64,000 bases of DNA, from NCBI GenBank assembly GCA_018466975.1, contig CM031561.1, forward strand, positions 1,426,001-1,490,000. Reading direction: 5' to 3'. Shown one piece after another: positions 22,655 to 35,740 of the stretch; position 1 is the first letter of the stretch, and the number at the start of each line of letters is the position of its first letter. The translations under genes and the position numbers were made by a program. The notes under the pieces are model-generated. The model ran no database searches and had not been told where the DNA came from. It saw only the letters and a program-made list of their open reading frames with translations. The stretch is from Sparassis latifolia (Eukaryota > Basidiomycota > Agaricomycetes > Polyporales > Sparassidaceae).

Positions 22655-24157
22655 ATGTCTACCCAAGCAGATGGTAATGGTGTCCTGTTGAAAGTCGACT
22701 CCATCGCGAACACCTTCCGCGAAGAGATCAAGACTGCTCTTTCCACTTGCCCTCGACCGCCAAAATTGGTGGGCATCCTTGGGACGTCGGCTGGCCCAAG
22801 CAAGTTCTACGCCGAGTTCACAAAGAAGCAGTGCGACGCACTCGGCGTAGAATTCGTGCTCAGGCGGACGGGGTCTGCTGCAGACCTCGAGCTGAGCGAC
22901 GGGGAAGGTGTTGAAGAGGCGATCATCGAAGCAAATGAGGATGACGGTATAGATGGCATTATGGTCGGTGCTCATGTCAAGTAGCACGTTCTGGTCATTC
23001 ACGCGCGACTCGTAAAGGTATACTACCCTATTTTTGGTGGCCGTCAGGTTTGTAAATAGTGGCTATGGCTCACAAGATCCCAGTGATGCTGAAAAACGTA
23101 CAGGACCACTATCTGCAGCAGGTGCGCCTTGTCCATATTTCTACCCGTCAGATACCAGATTCCTCGATGAACAGATCGTTTCGCCCTTCAAAGACGTTGA
23201 AGGGCTAAACTTCAAGTTCCATTACAACCTTTATCACAAGTTCGCAGTGTCGTCTCAGCTGCTGACTGTACCGTACGTCTGACACAGATTTGCGAACCAG
23301 CATCCGCTTCCTGGAACCGAAGTCCCTCCTCTCGCCGACCCCTACCGCGGTGCCTGCGCCAGCCATAGAAGACCAACCACCGGCAGGGACTGTAAAATCC
23401 ATCCTTCCGTGCACACCTCTCGCTGTCGTAAAGTGTCTCGAAAACATCGGGGTCTACAACACGATTTTGCGTTACGGTGACCGCGCGTATGGGAGGACGG
23501 TCACCGTCATTAACCGGTAGGAGTCTCGCTCCGACAGCGGCGGCCATATGTCTCACCGTCATCAGGTCTGAGGTCGTCGGCAGACCTCTTGCAGCGCTAC
23601 TCGCGAATGACGGCGCGCGGGTGTTCTCGGTGGACATCGACTCCATACAGGTACGCCGTCCAACCGTTCAGCTGTAGACCTCTCACGTACTCGTCAGTCG
23701 ATCGTGTTTTCTCGCAGGAATACACGAAGCGTCCCCGCCAGAACGCGGAGGTAGTGCGGCGCTACTACCCCCGTCACATCGTGCACCCTAGCACACACGC
23801 TCTGCAGGAGTGCCTCGCGCTCTCGGACGTGGTCGTCTCCGCGGTTCCTAACGCGGATTACAAGGTCAAGACGGAATGGCTTAAGGACGGTTGCGTGTGC
23901 CTCAACGTCGCCGCGGACAAGAACTTTGAAACTGACGTACGGGAGAAGGTGAGCACCCATCGGCCGAAACTTCCGGATATGAAGCGAACGTCTCTGCCAG
24001 ACCTCGCTATACTTGCCCACGATTGGCAAAGTCACTATTATGATGCTCCTGCGGAACTTGTACGTTGGACCACGCTTGACATCGAGCCTCAGCTCACGCT
24101 CTTTGCTGCAGGCTGCGCCTCCGGCAGTATCGGGAGATAGCAAAGAAAACATCATGA
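22655..24157 (+). CDS. MTD1: NAD-dependent methylenetetrahydrofolate dehydrogenase (Mtd1 type)
   Basis: Cytosolic monofunctional enzyme oxidising 5,10-methylene-THF to 5,10-methenyl-THF with NAD+, in one-carbon metabolism for purine synthesis. Family blocks in order: LVGILGTSAGPSKFYAEFTKKQCDALGV, DGIMVYYPIFGGRQDHYLQQ, VEGLNFKFHYNLYHN, ILPCTPLAVVKCLE, VINRSEVVGRPLAALLANDGARVFSVD, SDVVVSAVPNADYKVKTEWLKDG and the terminal GKVTIMMLLRNLLRL. Exons: 22655-22963, 23018-23047, 23104-23121, 23175-23239, 23301-23516, 23566-23650, 23718-23948, 24001-24059 and 24112-24157 (1059 nt, 352 aa). Two consecutive exons are only 30 and 18 nt. Most of these exons are invisible in simple frame scans. Confidence 0.94.
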
Positions 24158-24416
24158 CAGTGGTTGCTGGAGCGATGCAACGGCGGACGCAAAATGCACT
24201 GTTGCAAAAATATGTATTCCCTATATTATTAGAGTTAGCTCTTATTATAATCCGGTACCCAGGTGTATCGCATCGTGTGGTAATAGATATAGATGGTAAA
24301 CAATGATGAACGAACGTGATGACAGGGGAGGTGAAATGTAGGTGATATGCGCTCTCGCTCGATATAATCTAATCAGTGAGGGTGACATGAGATGATCACA
24401 GTCGTAGTGAAGGTGT

Positions 24417-25379
24417 TCATTCGACTTCGACTTCAGAGATGCGGATCGGCGGTATTGTATTTAACTCCCCGCTTGTTGGAGTGGACGGCTCATCTCCCGC
24501 GACAGTCGCCGGAGTGACAGCGCCGGAAGCCATGTCCTTAACCATGAAGCGTAGTCGGTGACGGTGAAGCTGAAAGGACCAATTAGTGAAAAAAAGATGA
24601 CGAGAGCTGTGATCCCAGTGCATGCCTGAGGAAGTTTCGGAATAAGGACCAGGATCAACCCTGTCAAATTAATTGCAAAGAACCACGGGTTGTAATGTGT
24701 GTAGTGCGTTGATGCAAGGAACCTACCATAGCAATCAGCAAAGGACCAAAATAGGGGCGCCACACGGCGAAGCTCACAGCAGAACAGGAACACAGAAGAG
24801 CCACTTCTTTGCAGGAGTATACTGTGCACCGTAGTCAATTTGTTCCCACAGCGTTAGATCGTCATAGACACCACCATGCAGGTCAGATTGGAAGGGTATC
24901 CCAGTTACCCAGTGGAACATGAGATACGAGAGCTGAATTGCGTACTGAGCGCAAGAAGACCATAGCTCATATGAAGGACGTACTGAGAGGTAGCCTATAT
25001 TGACGACGAACCAGCTTATCTCCTGTTGCATCCCTGGGATGGTGTCCACGACAATCTTTCCAGCAAAAATGAGCACAGGATGCATTAACCAGGCGCCTGA
25101 GATACGGAACAAAGAAAGCCACTTCAGTAGTCTGTATGCCATAATAGATAAATGAAAACAGTACTTGCCTTTGCTGTTCACCCAATCTGCGTTCACATTT
25201 TCGTATAGGTTCTGGTCAAGTGCTTCCTCTTGCGAATTCTCGCCTACTGTCTCAACTTTCACGAGACTGCTGCTGCGGGAGCGAGTCATGCGAGCGGTCA
25301 ACCCAGAGGCGGCATCCAAGGTAGGAACGCTGAGGGTTGGAGAAGTCAAGACATTGGTCATCGCTGTAGTGAACGGCAT
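24417..25379 (-). CDS. Orm/ORMDL family regulator of serine palmitoyltransferase
   Basis: ER membrane protein of the Orm/ORMDL family that binds and inhibits serine palmitoyltransferase, controlling sphingolipid synthesis. Family blocks: NVNADWVNSKGAWLMH, KIVVDTIPGMQQEISW, SYLMFHWVTGIPF, YDDLTLWEQIDYGAQYTPAKKWL, THYTHYNPWFFAINL and PKLPQLHRHRLRF. The N-terminus carries Ser-rich sequence (RSRSSSLVKVET), the region phosphorylated by Ypk kinases in yeast Orm proteins. Exons on the minus strand: 25379-25169, 25096-24984, 24932-24778, 24722-24626 and 24569-24417 (729 nt, 242 aa). Two introns lack GT. The 25168-25097 intron starts GCAAGT (72 nt, stop-free). The 24625-24570 intron starts GCATGC. The 24983-24933 intron (51 nt) is also stop-free in frame. 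Confidence 0.93.
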
Positions 25380-26044
25380 GCAAAGGAATTATAAAAACGA
25401 CTCGGTGTCTACGACCTGAGATGGTGGTTTGACAATAAGATGAGATCACACACTCAGGCAAGCCGTGTCTCCAGATGTACAAGCCGCAGTCACAGCTTTG
25501 CACAAGCGTCCTGATCGGGGAAATAGTGTGACGGATGAGAATTGGAGATTCTCCCGACTTTCCGTTCTCGCTGCCTCAATGGCCGAGAGGCGAATTTCGG
25601 CTTGAAACGCCAGAACTCTGTACGTGACTGGGCTGGTCGTTGAAGAGGGACTGTGAGCCTGGACAGTAAGCAAAAGCAGGAATGTGACCTGTGTCACTTG
25701 GACGACTCGGCTATTACCGAACAGGGCAAAGAGGTAATATAGGCGCCCATACGCAACCTCGTCGCGAACTCCTACTACATCAGCAAAAGTCAACTTTTGG
25801 TTACCTCCATTTAGCTCCCTTATCTCCGTAATTAAGGAGGTCTCCGTTCTTATTTGGGCAATTAAAGCCGATAAGGGTGAATAATGGAGGAATAAGAGAA
25901 GGGATCTCCTTATTTTTCCTTAATCAAGGGAATAACACCGGTAAGCAAAAGTTGACTTTTGCTGATGCTAGTAGTGCGCGCCGCGTAGCGAACAAGTACT
26001 AGGGCGATTTCTACTGCAGCTTCCCTGATAAATGATAGTCAGAT
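25380..26044. promoter_or_regulatory. divergent promoter region of Orm and virilizer genes, carrying the MITE
   Basis: A 665-bp stretch between divergent start codons. It contains the 190-bp inverted-repeat element and, just before the virilizer start, a short out-of-frame upstream ATG (26032). A 115-codon minus-strand frame here (25793-25446) has no family signature and is not called. Confidence 0.5.
25778..25967. mobile_element. MITE-like element with near-perfect 28-bp terminal inverted repeats
   Basis: The left end 25778-25805 and the reverse complement of the right end 25940-25967 match at 27 of 28 bases, starting CATCAGCAAAAGTCAACTTT. The interior is A/T-rich and non-coding. It also contains weaker self-complementary pieces such as CTCCATTTA/AATGGAGG, so the whole 190 bp may fold back. 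A TA dinucleotide lies next to both ends (one extra C on the right), compatible with but not proving a TA target duplication as in Tc1/mariner-derived MITEs. It sits in the divergent intergenic region between the Orm and virilizer genes. No transposase is present. Confidence 0.82.
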
Positions 26045-29000
26045 ATGCTACTGCAGTGGTGCACGCTTGAGCCTACTGGCCCCGATTCTTTGGCCGCAAT
26101 TCGTTTCTCCAAGGCTGTACGCATCCAGTCCATAAGAATATTTCCAACCGATGCGCAGCCATTTGCTCAGAACCCTGAAATCAGAAGGTATGTCGTTATA
26201 TATCCTCCTGGACGGGTGTAACTCACTAGATGTTGTAGTCGTACAGCGCCTGAGACTTTCTTTCTGAACATATACTTCAATGCCATGCACACACATGAGA
26301 AGGAGAGACTGAAAGCAACTAATGCCCTGGTACCAACAATGATTGCCTATACGGGTGGGCAAGTCGATTTCTCAGTCAACATGGGCTCAGAGGTACGTCG
26401 CATAATGAATAGACTGCATGACAGTTGTTGAACGGGGACACCTAGTTCGCCACGCGTTTGATGATAGTCAGAGGAAGCTTTCAAAGCGTGTCAATGGCAA
26501 TATATGGCGACTTTGCGTCGGAAACTACAACTTTTCCCGAATTATACAAGCCTCTCCCTTTACCTTCCTTCGAGCCTCCCGCGCTTTCTAGCGCTCTGGA
26601 TCCTGCGAACACGTTGGACCCTACACAACTTGCGATGCAACTACTGAGCCTCATCCCGGACGCGCCTCCGTTGCCCCTTGTGATACGCCTTATGTTCTGC
26701 TTGAAGCCACGTGAGGAAGACTGGGATCTTCCAGATTTTCCATACTTGCATCCTGCGCTTGACGGCGATTCGATCGGATTTGACTTGGACAAAGCGTGCC
26801 GATTGAGTAGCCAAGCTATGGCTGACAACATCTCCGAAGAGTCATTGATCCACTTTGCCCAACACGTTACACAAGCAGTTGATCCAAAGGTATGCAAACT
26901 TTCCAGCTGATTGCCCGAAACCTGTTGATTTCTAGTTGGTAGAAAGACGATCACGCGTATTTAGTTGCAGAAATTTTGAGTAATGCAGCTTCCCAGCATC
27001 AGGATATGGCAAAACGTCTATTGGTTGGTAACTCGCACAAGCCAAGTCGCTTAAACGTCTGACTTCGCCTACAGCAGAAATTGGACTTGACTACCATTTT
27101 TGAAGGACCGAAGTTACGCAAGCCCACACTACGTAGGCTCCTCTATGCCACCACGAACGCTGATATTGCGCGACATCTGAACAATGACTGGTTCTTGGAG
27201 ACGGTTGATTCAATTGCAAAAAATTCTCAAATAGATCTCGAGACGCGACTAGCGGCAAACAAACTCGTTGCAAGGATCCAAGGATGGGAAACTCTTGAAG
27301 ATGCCCTCGTGAATACTCAGGGTGATTTCTCCAATGCTTCCAAGATGATTGCCGAAGTGGGCCGGGACGAAGAATCGTTGGGTGTGTGGCTAGAGTCGAT
27401 GGTCACACACCACGACATTATGGCTAATATGAGCGAAATCCCTGTCCTCTCTAATTCTCTGCCCCTTCCACGGCTACTTCTCCAGTCAAACTCGTCAACT
27501 TCCCATGACGAATTCACGAAGTTTCTGCGCGCATTCATTGGCGTATCCTGCGTTTTGGCCGTATATGCATGGACAGACAGTCTCCCCCACGAACGATGTC
27601 GTGAGAAGACGCTGGGAATTCTAAGACTATGGCAGAGTGTTGATGGTTACCGAGAGGCCAGTCTTCTCTGTTCGTGAATGCTTGATTCATGATTGAACAA
27701 TATTTGCACAGATTGTCGATCATTTGCTACTTCTGCGGCAGATGACGTTCCGCCTTGGGTGTATGATGGATAACGAAGTGCCGACGCGCTCTGGGGATGA
27801 CGCTGAACACATCCTCGTCAATCTGAGCAAAACTCCTCGAACCTTTCTCTCACTCAATCTCGCCGATTGCATCCTATCTCTCAAATCGCCTCACTCATTC
27901 ATCACAGATGAGGAGCTCATGTTCATGCAGCAGGCTGCGACCATCGCTAAGAATGGTTTGCTTGGAGCTGTCGATGAGCTCGTGCGACCGATCGGATCTC
28001 CAGTGACTTCATCGAGCTTGCGGAATCTTCGAGTGGCGTTAGCCATTGTTGAGCAAGACCTTCAGGATCGGAGAGAGTGGGTCGTCCTCGGAGATTTCTG
28101 GGAGGAGGGCGCTTGCAGCATGGTGATCCGTCTGGTGGAGGTGTTTCTGCTAACGACGGAAGAGATCGAATCACACTTTTCGCTGAAGCCTCTGACTTTC
28201 AAGTCGCAGGACCTGATGAGCCAGCTGTTCCTACTGTCAAACGAACTGCTTCGTCTTCTTCACCCGCTCATTCCTGCTTATCCGCTCCCTAGCCGGGTCA
28301 TTCGCTCGCTCACGATAAAGATTGCTGATCTGTTCACCTGCACGGATGCAGCAGAGTCGCTGTACAGGGAGTCTAGCCCTGCTTGTGTCGCTGCACAGAT
28401 GGCAAGACAGTCTTGCATCGACATCATTTGCGTGCTTGCTGACACCTCTTTGGAGGGAGGCAAGCTCGGGCTTGAAATGGTCTTGCGAAGCCTTCTTCAG
28501 CACGGACTACGGAGTGAAGAACGTGATCCTGCTCATCATCTACTCCAAGTCTTCTGGCTCATTGACATTCTTCTACCGCTGCCCGACTCTGAGAAAGGGC
28601 CTGTATCCTCCATGCAGCGTGTTGTGCCCAATCTCTTACACGACCTCTGGGCGTTTTGCCGTGCTCTTGACACGGATAGCAAGGCCCACTTCGTTAGGCG
28701 CCTCGTCGATCTGGATCGTGGCGTCATTGGCATTGGCGACTGGCTACTGCTAGAAGAGCTGAAGGAGATCATACAAGTTACGTATTCCCTCGAAGACACC
28801 TCCCTCACTGCTTCTCAGCAGCTGGTGAAGCGGTACCGAATTTCCTTGTCTTTGCGTTTCTTGCTTGAGCTCGTACGCACCTCTGGAGTGTCACGGTGGT
28901 GCATAGATTGCCTTACGACTGAGGACGAAGCAGTTCATATATTCACGGCGTTCCTGACGTCGTTACTCGACCAACACTTCCTCTCCTCTCCGCTCACAGA

Positions 29001-29908
29001 GCTCGTCGCAATTCTGACATCGGAATCATCGCCCACTCAGCATGATTTATGTAACGTTCTAGTCCTAGTACTACTCCGGTCAGCACGGAGTACAGATATT
29101 TCAACTGACATGCGGAATCGCCTTCTCCACCTCTCGTCCACCATTCTCTCATCAACCACTTTTGAAATGGAGGATGAGGATCGACTTCGGTCGGAATTTG
29201 GTGAACTTTTCGCCACGTTAAGCGAAGCATCATCAGCTTTGGAGGGCTCGACCGCGGAGACGTTGGTCTCGTTGATGGAATGGCTTTCAGCCGCAGCTGC
29301 CTCGGGCCTTCCAGAGCTCACTAAATTGCGCGGCATCAGTTCCTCCACACTTTCCATGTTCTGCGATCTCCTTCGCGAGGCGATTCCTTCCGACTTGCAA
29401 GATCGCTTGGCCAATGCAAAAGATAAGATATCCGTTGCGGAAGAAATGACTTCCGTCACACCTCTGATACCCCTCCCCGAGAGTCTCCAACTCTCGATGC
29501 ACGACCTGGAGGATCTCCTCCGGTTAGATGTCCCTACACCATCTACCCCGCCGCGGAACGCCCTCAACCAGGATGTTCTCGGCCTCGTCACGGTATCCCC
29601 CATCGCGCTCATTCGCTCGCAAGCGTCGACCGGCCTGACGAAAACGTACGTTAACAACGACTTCAGACAGCTGCGACAGATGCCCTCGGCGAGGCAGAAC
29701 ACAAGCAGGCTTCCGAGTATGCATGTGGACGTAGGTGTAGCGATGGTCGCTTGACCCAATAATTAGCTGCTGAATCCTGATATGTGAATAGGAATTCGAG
29801 AGCGCGTCGCCCACGTTAGTTTCCGTGCCGATGCCTGCAGTGCCTGCAACAACGCCCTTCGCGGCGGAAGGCTTCCAGCAACTCGCGCCGCCTTTCGCTC
29901 CGCTCTAA
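26045..29908 (+). CDS. virilizer-like protein (m6A methyltransferase complex scaffold)
   Basis: The N-terminal about 150 residues match the virilizer N-terminal domain pattern: LAAIRFSKAVRIQSIRIFPTDA, then TFFLNIYFNAM, and RLMIVRGSFQSVSMAIYGD. The remaining about 1000 residues are helical and repeat-like, as in animal VIRMA/virilizer and plant VIR. In those organisms virilizer scaffolds the WTAP/MACOM part of the nuclear m6A mRNA methyltransferase. Exons: 26045-26187, 26239-26392, 26446-26889, 26943-27023, 27075-27656, 27712-29730 and 29792-29908 (3540 nt, 1179 aa). The intron at 27657-27711 has no phase-compatible GT donor of normal size. The best model uses GCCAGT (GC-AG, 55 nt). A phase-0 GTTGAT donor about 17 bp upstream is the alternative. 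Assignment rests on the N-terminal domain, and the function in this fungus is inferred. Confidence 0.8.
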
Positions 29909-30006
29909 TGATTTACAATTACGTAGTCCGATAATGCTACAATACATGCAAGGACAAGGGGCTACGGTACGTAAAGAGAGGTCCAAGGCACATAACTAAA
30001 TAGGTA

Positions 30007-32241
30007 CTAGGTCTGATATGGCAGCCGTCGACGGCCGTGAGATGGCGATGGGGGTTGATCTGTCGGGAAGCGGGGTATCAGGTCGTCACGAGAACGGAAG
30101 TAGCGGTCCATCTCTGAGGCGTCGAAATCGGACAAGACGCCCGGGGTCGGGGGCTGAGGTGGAGAAGTGGTGACTGGAACGTCTTCTGGCGGCTTCGCGA
30201 GCTTGCCGCCGAGCCGGTGCGTCCTCTTCCGCTTTGCTTTTACCGGCGGCTTCTCCACGCTAGAGACGGGCCCGGATGAGGTTTGCTCCCGGGGTGGGAC
30301 GCTACGCACAGTAAAGTGCTCGAGTGTGCGCGTGTAGGGCGATAGGGTGTGGTTCGAGTGGGTAAGCGTAGATAGCTTGGACACGGAATTATTGAGTGTG
30401 GGTCGCAGAACTATTTTAGGGTCTTGTTCCAGCATGTGTGGGTCCGGTGGGGAGCCGAACCTATCCATATTCAGCGAGGTGAGTGAGAGGCGGCGCGGGC
30501 GGCGTATGTGGACGCCTGTCTCGTCTTCCTCTGGAGGGGTAGGTATGGAGTGGGTCATGTCGCTGGAAGGTTGTGTTTGCAAGCTGGATGAGCTTCCTGG
30601 GCGGCGCGGCAGATAGTGCTCAAGTGGAGGTACGGGTGGCATGGAGGCTGAACGGCTACTTTCGCCAGGGTTCTCAGCCCAACCAGCTTCATTGGCCAGT
30701 TCGGAACGAAGAGCTGAGCCATCATATAAGGGAGTCGCACCGGCGAAGTATGGATTGTAATTAGCGTCAGACCTGGAGGAGGAAGGGAGGGGTAGTGATA
30801 GCGAAGGCCGACATAGCACGGGAGCTGAGATGCTCGAGCGGGAAGGTAAGGGTCTGCGTGCAGGGCCGGGCGTCCCAGCCGCACTTGCGGCCTCGTCTGG
30901 AGGATGTATCTGTGACTGCGAGTGAATGACACGCGGCCGCGTGATGGTGCCCCCACCCACAGCGGGCACGCTTTCGTACTCAGTGACATCACCGACTTCG
31001 GACGGATGGTTGTAATCTGAGAGAAGGTCCTCCCAGTTTGCGACACCGAACGAGCTCGATGAGTCCATCGTGTCATCGATGTCACTCGGCTCCTCCGCCA
31101 AGTCGGCCAGGCCCTTTCTCTGAGCAGCGAAGAGGCTTCTGAAGCCGCCGAACATGCTCTTCGCAGGGAGGCCCTCTGGCCGCAGGCCGTATGTAGGGTC
31201 AAAGTGCTCGATTTCAGGGAACGAGGTGGGGTCCTCCGCTGCGGGCGGTCCTAGTACTGGTGCTGATATCGGAGTGACCGAGACAGAAGTTGGCGGGGAT
31301 GCGGAAGAGGGTGCGGGTCTGCGACTACGGCCTGCGCTTGAAGTCGAATACACGGATGCGGAACGCGGGGGGTCAAAACCAGCAACACCGCGCAAGAAAG
31401 GGGACCGCAGTCCTGGGGACTGCAGCCCTATCGAGGACATACGTAGTGGGCGGTACAGCGAAAAGTCCGGTTTGTACGCCATCTCACGCGACCACTGTGG
31501 TGGTGCACTGGCGGGCTTGAGATACGGCGCCTCGACTTTAGCTTTCACCCACTGTTGGCTCAACCGATGTATGATTCCAGGTAAGTCCTCCCTGAACATT
31601 TGCCGCAACTGGTCCTCGATCTCCCGCTGGATAAATTTTTGAATCACCGCAATGGAGTCGAATGTGCTATTAATGTCCACGTTCTGCAGGGGGTCCGTCT
31701 TGAAGACGAGAGTGATGCCCTTCTGTCGCGAGACCACTAGGACGACGTATGAGTTGAGCTTGAAGTGCGAGAGCCGGAGGAGCATGGGCACGACGAGGGG
31801 GTTTTTCGCTGCGAGCATACCTGTGGAGCCGGCCATGAGATCGATATCAGGTTGTTTGTGATTCAGAGGGTTCGCCTAAAGCTCAGTCAGCACCAAGTAT
31901 ACTGGCATGCCCGACTTCAACTTGCCTGAACCTTGGTCCGCAAAACAATGTGGGCGTCCCCGGCGTAAGTCAGACGAAAGATCCCGCGAAACTGGTCCAT
32001 GGTAAGCTCGCCGACGTCCCGAATCTCCAGCTCCGGGGGCTTAAGACGCAAATGAGGGGACCTGCATACAAGTGGGAGCGGAAAGGTGACACACCTGAGT
32101 GCCCATCTCGAGCTCGACGACCTCGATCTTGTCCGCTATGACGGGCGGCTTGTTCCCCTTGTTAAGGGCGGCGTCGAGCATCTGGATGGCATCTGCGTGA
32201 AACTGGTCGGAGAAGCGGGGCCATTTGAAGGTGAACGACAT
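30007..32241 (-). CDS. MDM34: ERMES complex subunit Mdm34
   Basis: Mitochondrial outer-membrane subunit of the ER-mitochondria encounter structure, with an SMP lipid-binding domain that transfers phospholipids. It starts with the family signature [15 protein letters not shown], followed by [66 protein letters not shown] and [19 protein letters not shown]. The SMP domain fills about the first 210 residues. The rest is a long Pro/Ser-rich disordered region, as usual in fungal Mdm34. Exons on the minus strand: 32241-32095, 32039-31926 and 31875-30007 (2130 nt, 709 aa). The second intron (31925-31876, 50 nt) has a perfect GC-type donor CAG/GCAAGT; without it the frame stops after two codons. It ends only 98 bp from the convergent virilizer gene. 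Confidence 0.95.
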
Positions 32242-32558
32242 CTGCGGGCTCGGGAGAGTATGTGTCGCATGCGTAACATGGATTGCAAAGTCCGGGAAAG
32301 AGAAAAATAGGAAGAGAAACAGGAATCAAGAAGAGTGCGACAGAGAGGTGAGATGCATGAGCACGGTGCGGAAGGGAACGCGACTGAAAGGTTAGATAGG
32401 TTTGCTACGACTCGCCCCGACCGCACGCGTCGCGTCGGGGACCACACTGAGGCTCGGCACGCCTCCGCGGCAACATCGCACTTGCAAATATTATCGAAAA
32501 CTTATTACCGTCCAAGAAATATCGTACTGGAAATACACAGTCCCCTCGCAAGTGCAAC
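32242..32558. other. intergenic region between Sec18 3' end and Mdm34 start
   Basis: A 317-bp stretch holding the Sec18 3' UTR and the Mdm34 promoter (both on the minus strand). No other feature is seen. Confidence 0.5.
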
Positions 32559-35502
<2,944 letters not shown>

Positions 35503-35740
35503 GGTGGGGTCAGCCGACGACTGGATGTAATAATGAGGGTATAGATTCTATCGTGCAAGCAGAACTTGGTTAATTCTAGAGCTGCGGATATACGTGTTCG
35601 TGCTGGAGCTGGGATGCTGTGTAATGTGCAGTGAAGTCTTTGGGCGCTTCCAGCTCGAGTGCTGATTACATACACCAGGATCTCGAGATTCATCTCATCT
35701 TATCTTATCTTATCTATTGACCGCGACTTGGAACCTCGCA
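35503..35740. promoter_or_regulatory. divergent promoter between Sec18 and UPF0652 genes
   Basis: Only 238 bp separate two divergent start codons, so promoter elements are probably shared. The right end carries a TTATC tandem that is listed separately. Confidence 0.55.
35692..35716 (-). promoter_or_regulatory. tandem GATAAG motifs
   Basis: The plus strand reads CATCTTATCTTATCTTATCT, that is three consecutive GATAAG sites spaced 5 bp on the minus strand, beginning about 25-50 bp upstream of the + gene start. GATAAG is the core site of fungal GATA factors (nitrogen or iron regulators). It could equally be a simple 5-bp microsatellite. Confidence 0.45.

Noticed and set aside
25446..25793. 115-codon minus-strand frame upstream of Orm
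   Set aside because: No recognisable domain and its first codons run into the MITE end; likely chance.
29909..32241. Possibility that virilizer, MDM34 and neighbours form a functional cluster
   Set aside because: Products act in unrelated pathways and genes alternate in strand; ordinary housekeeping neighbourhood.
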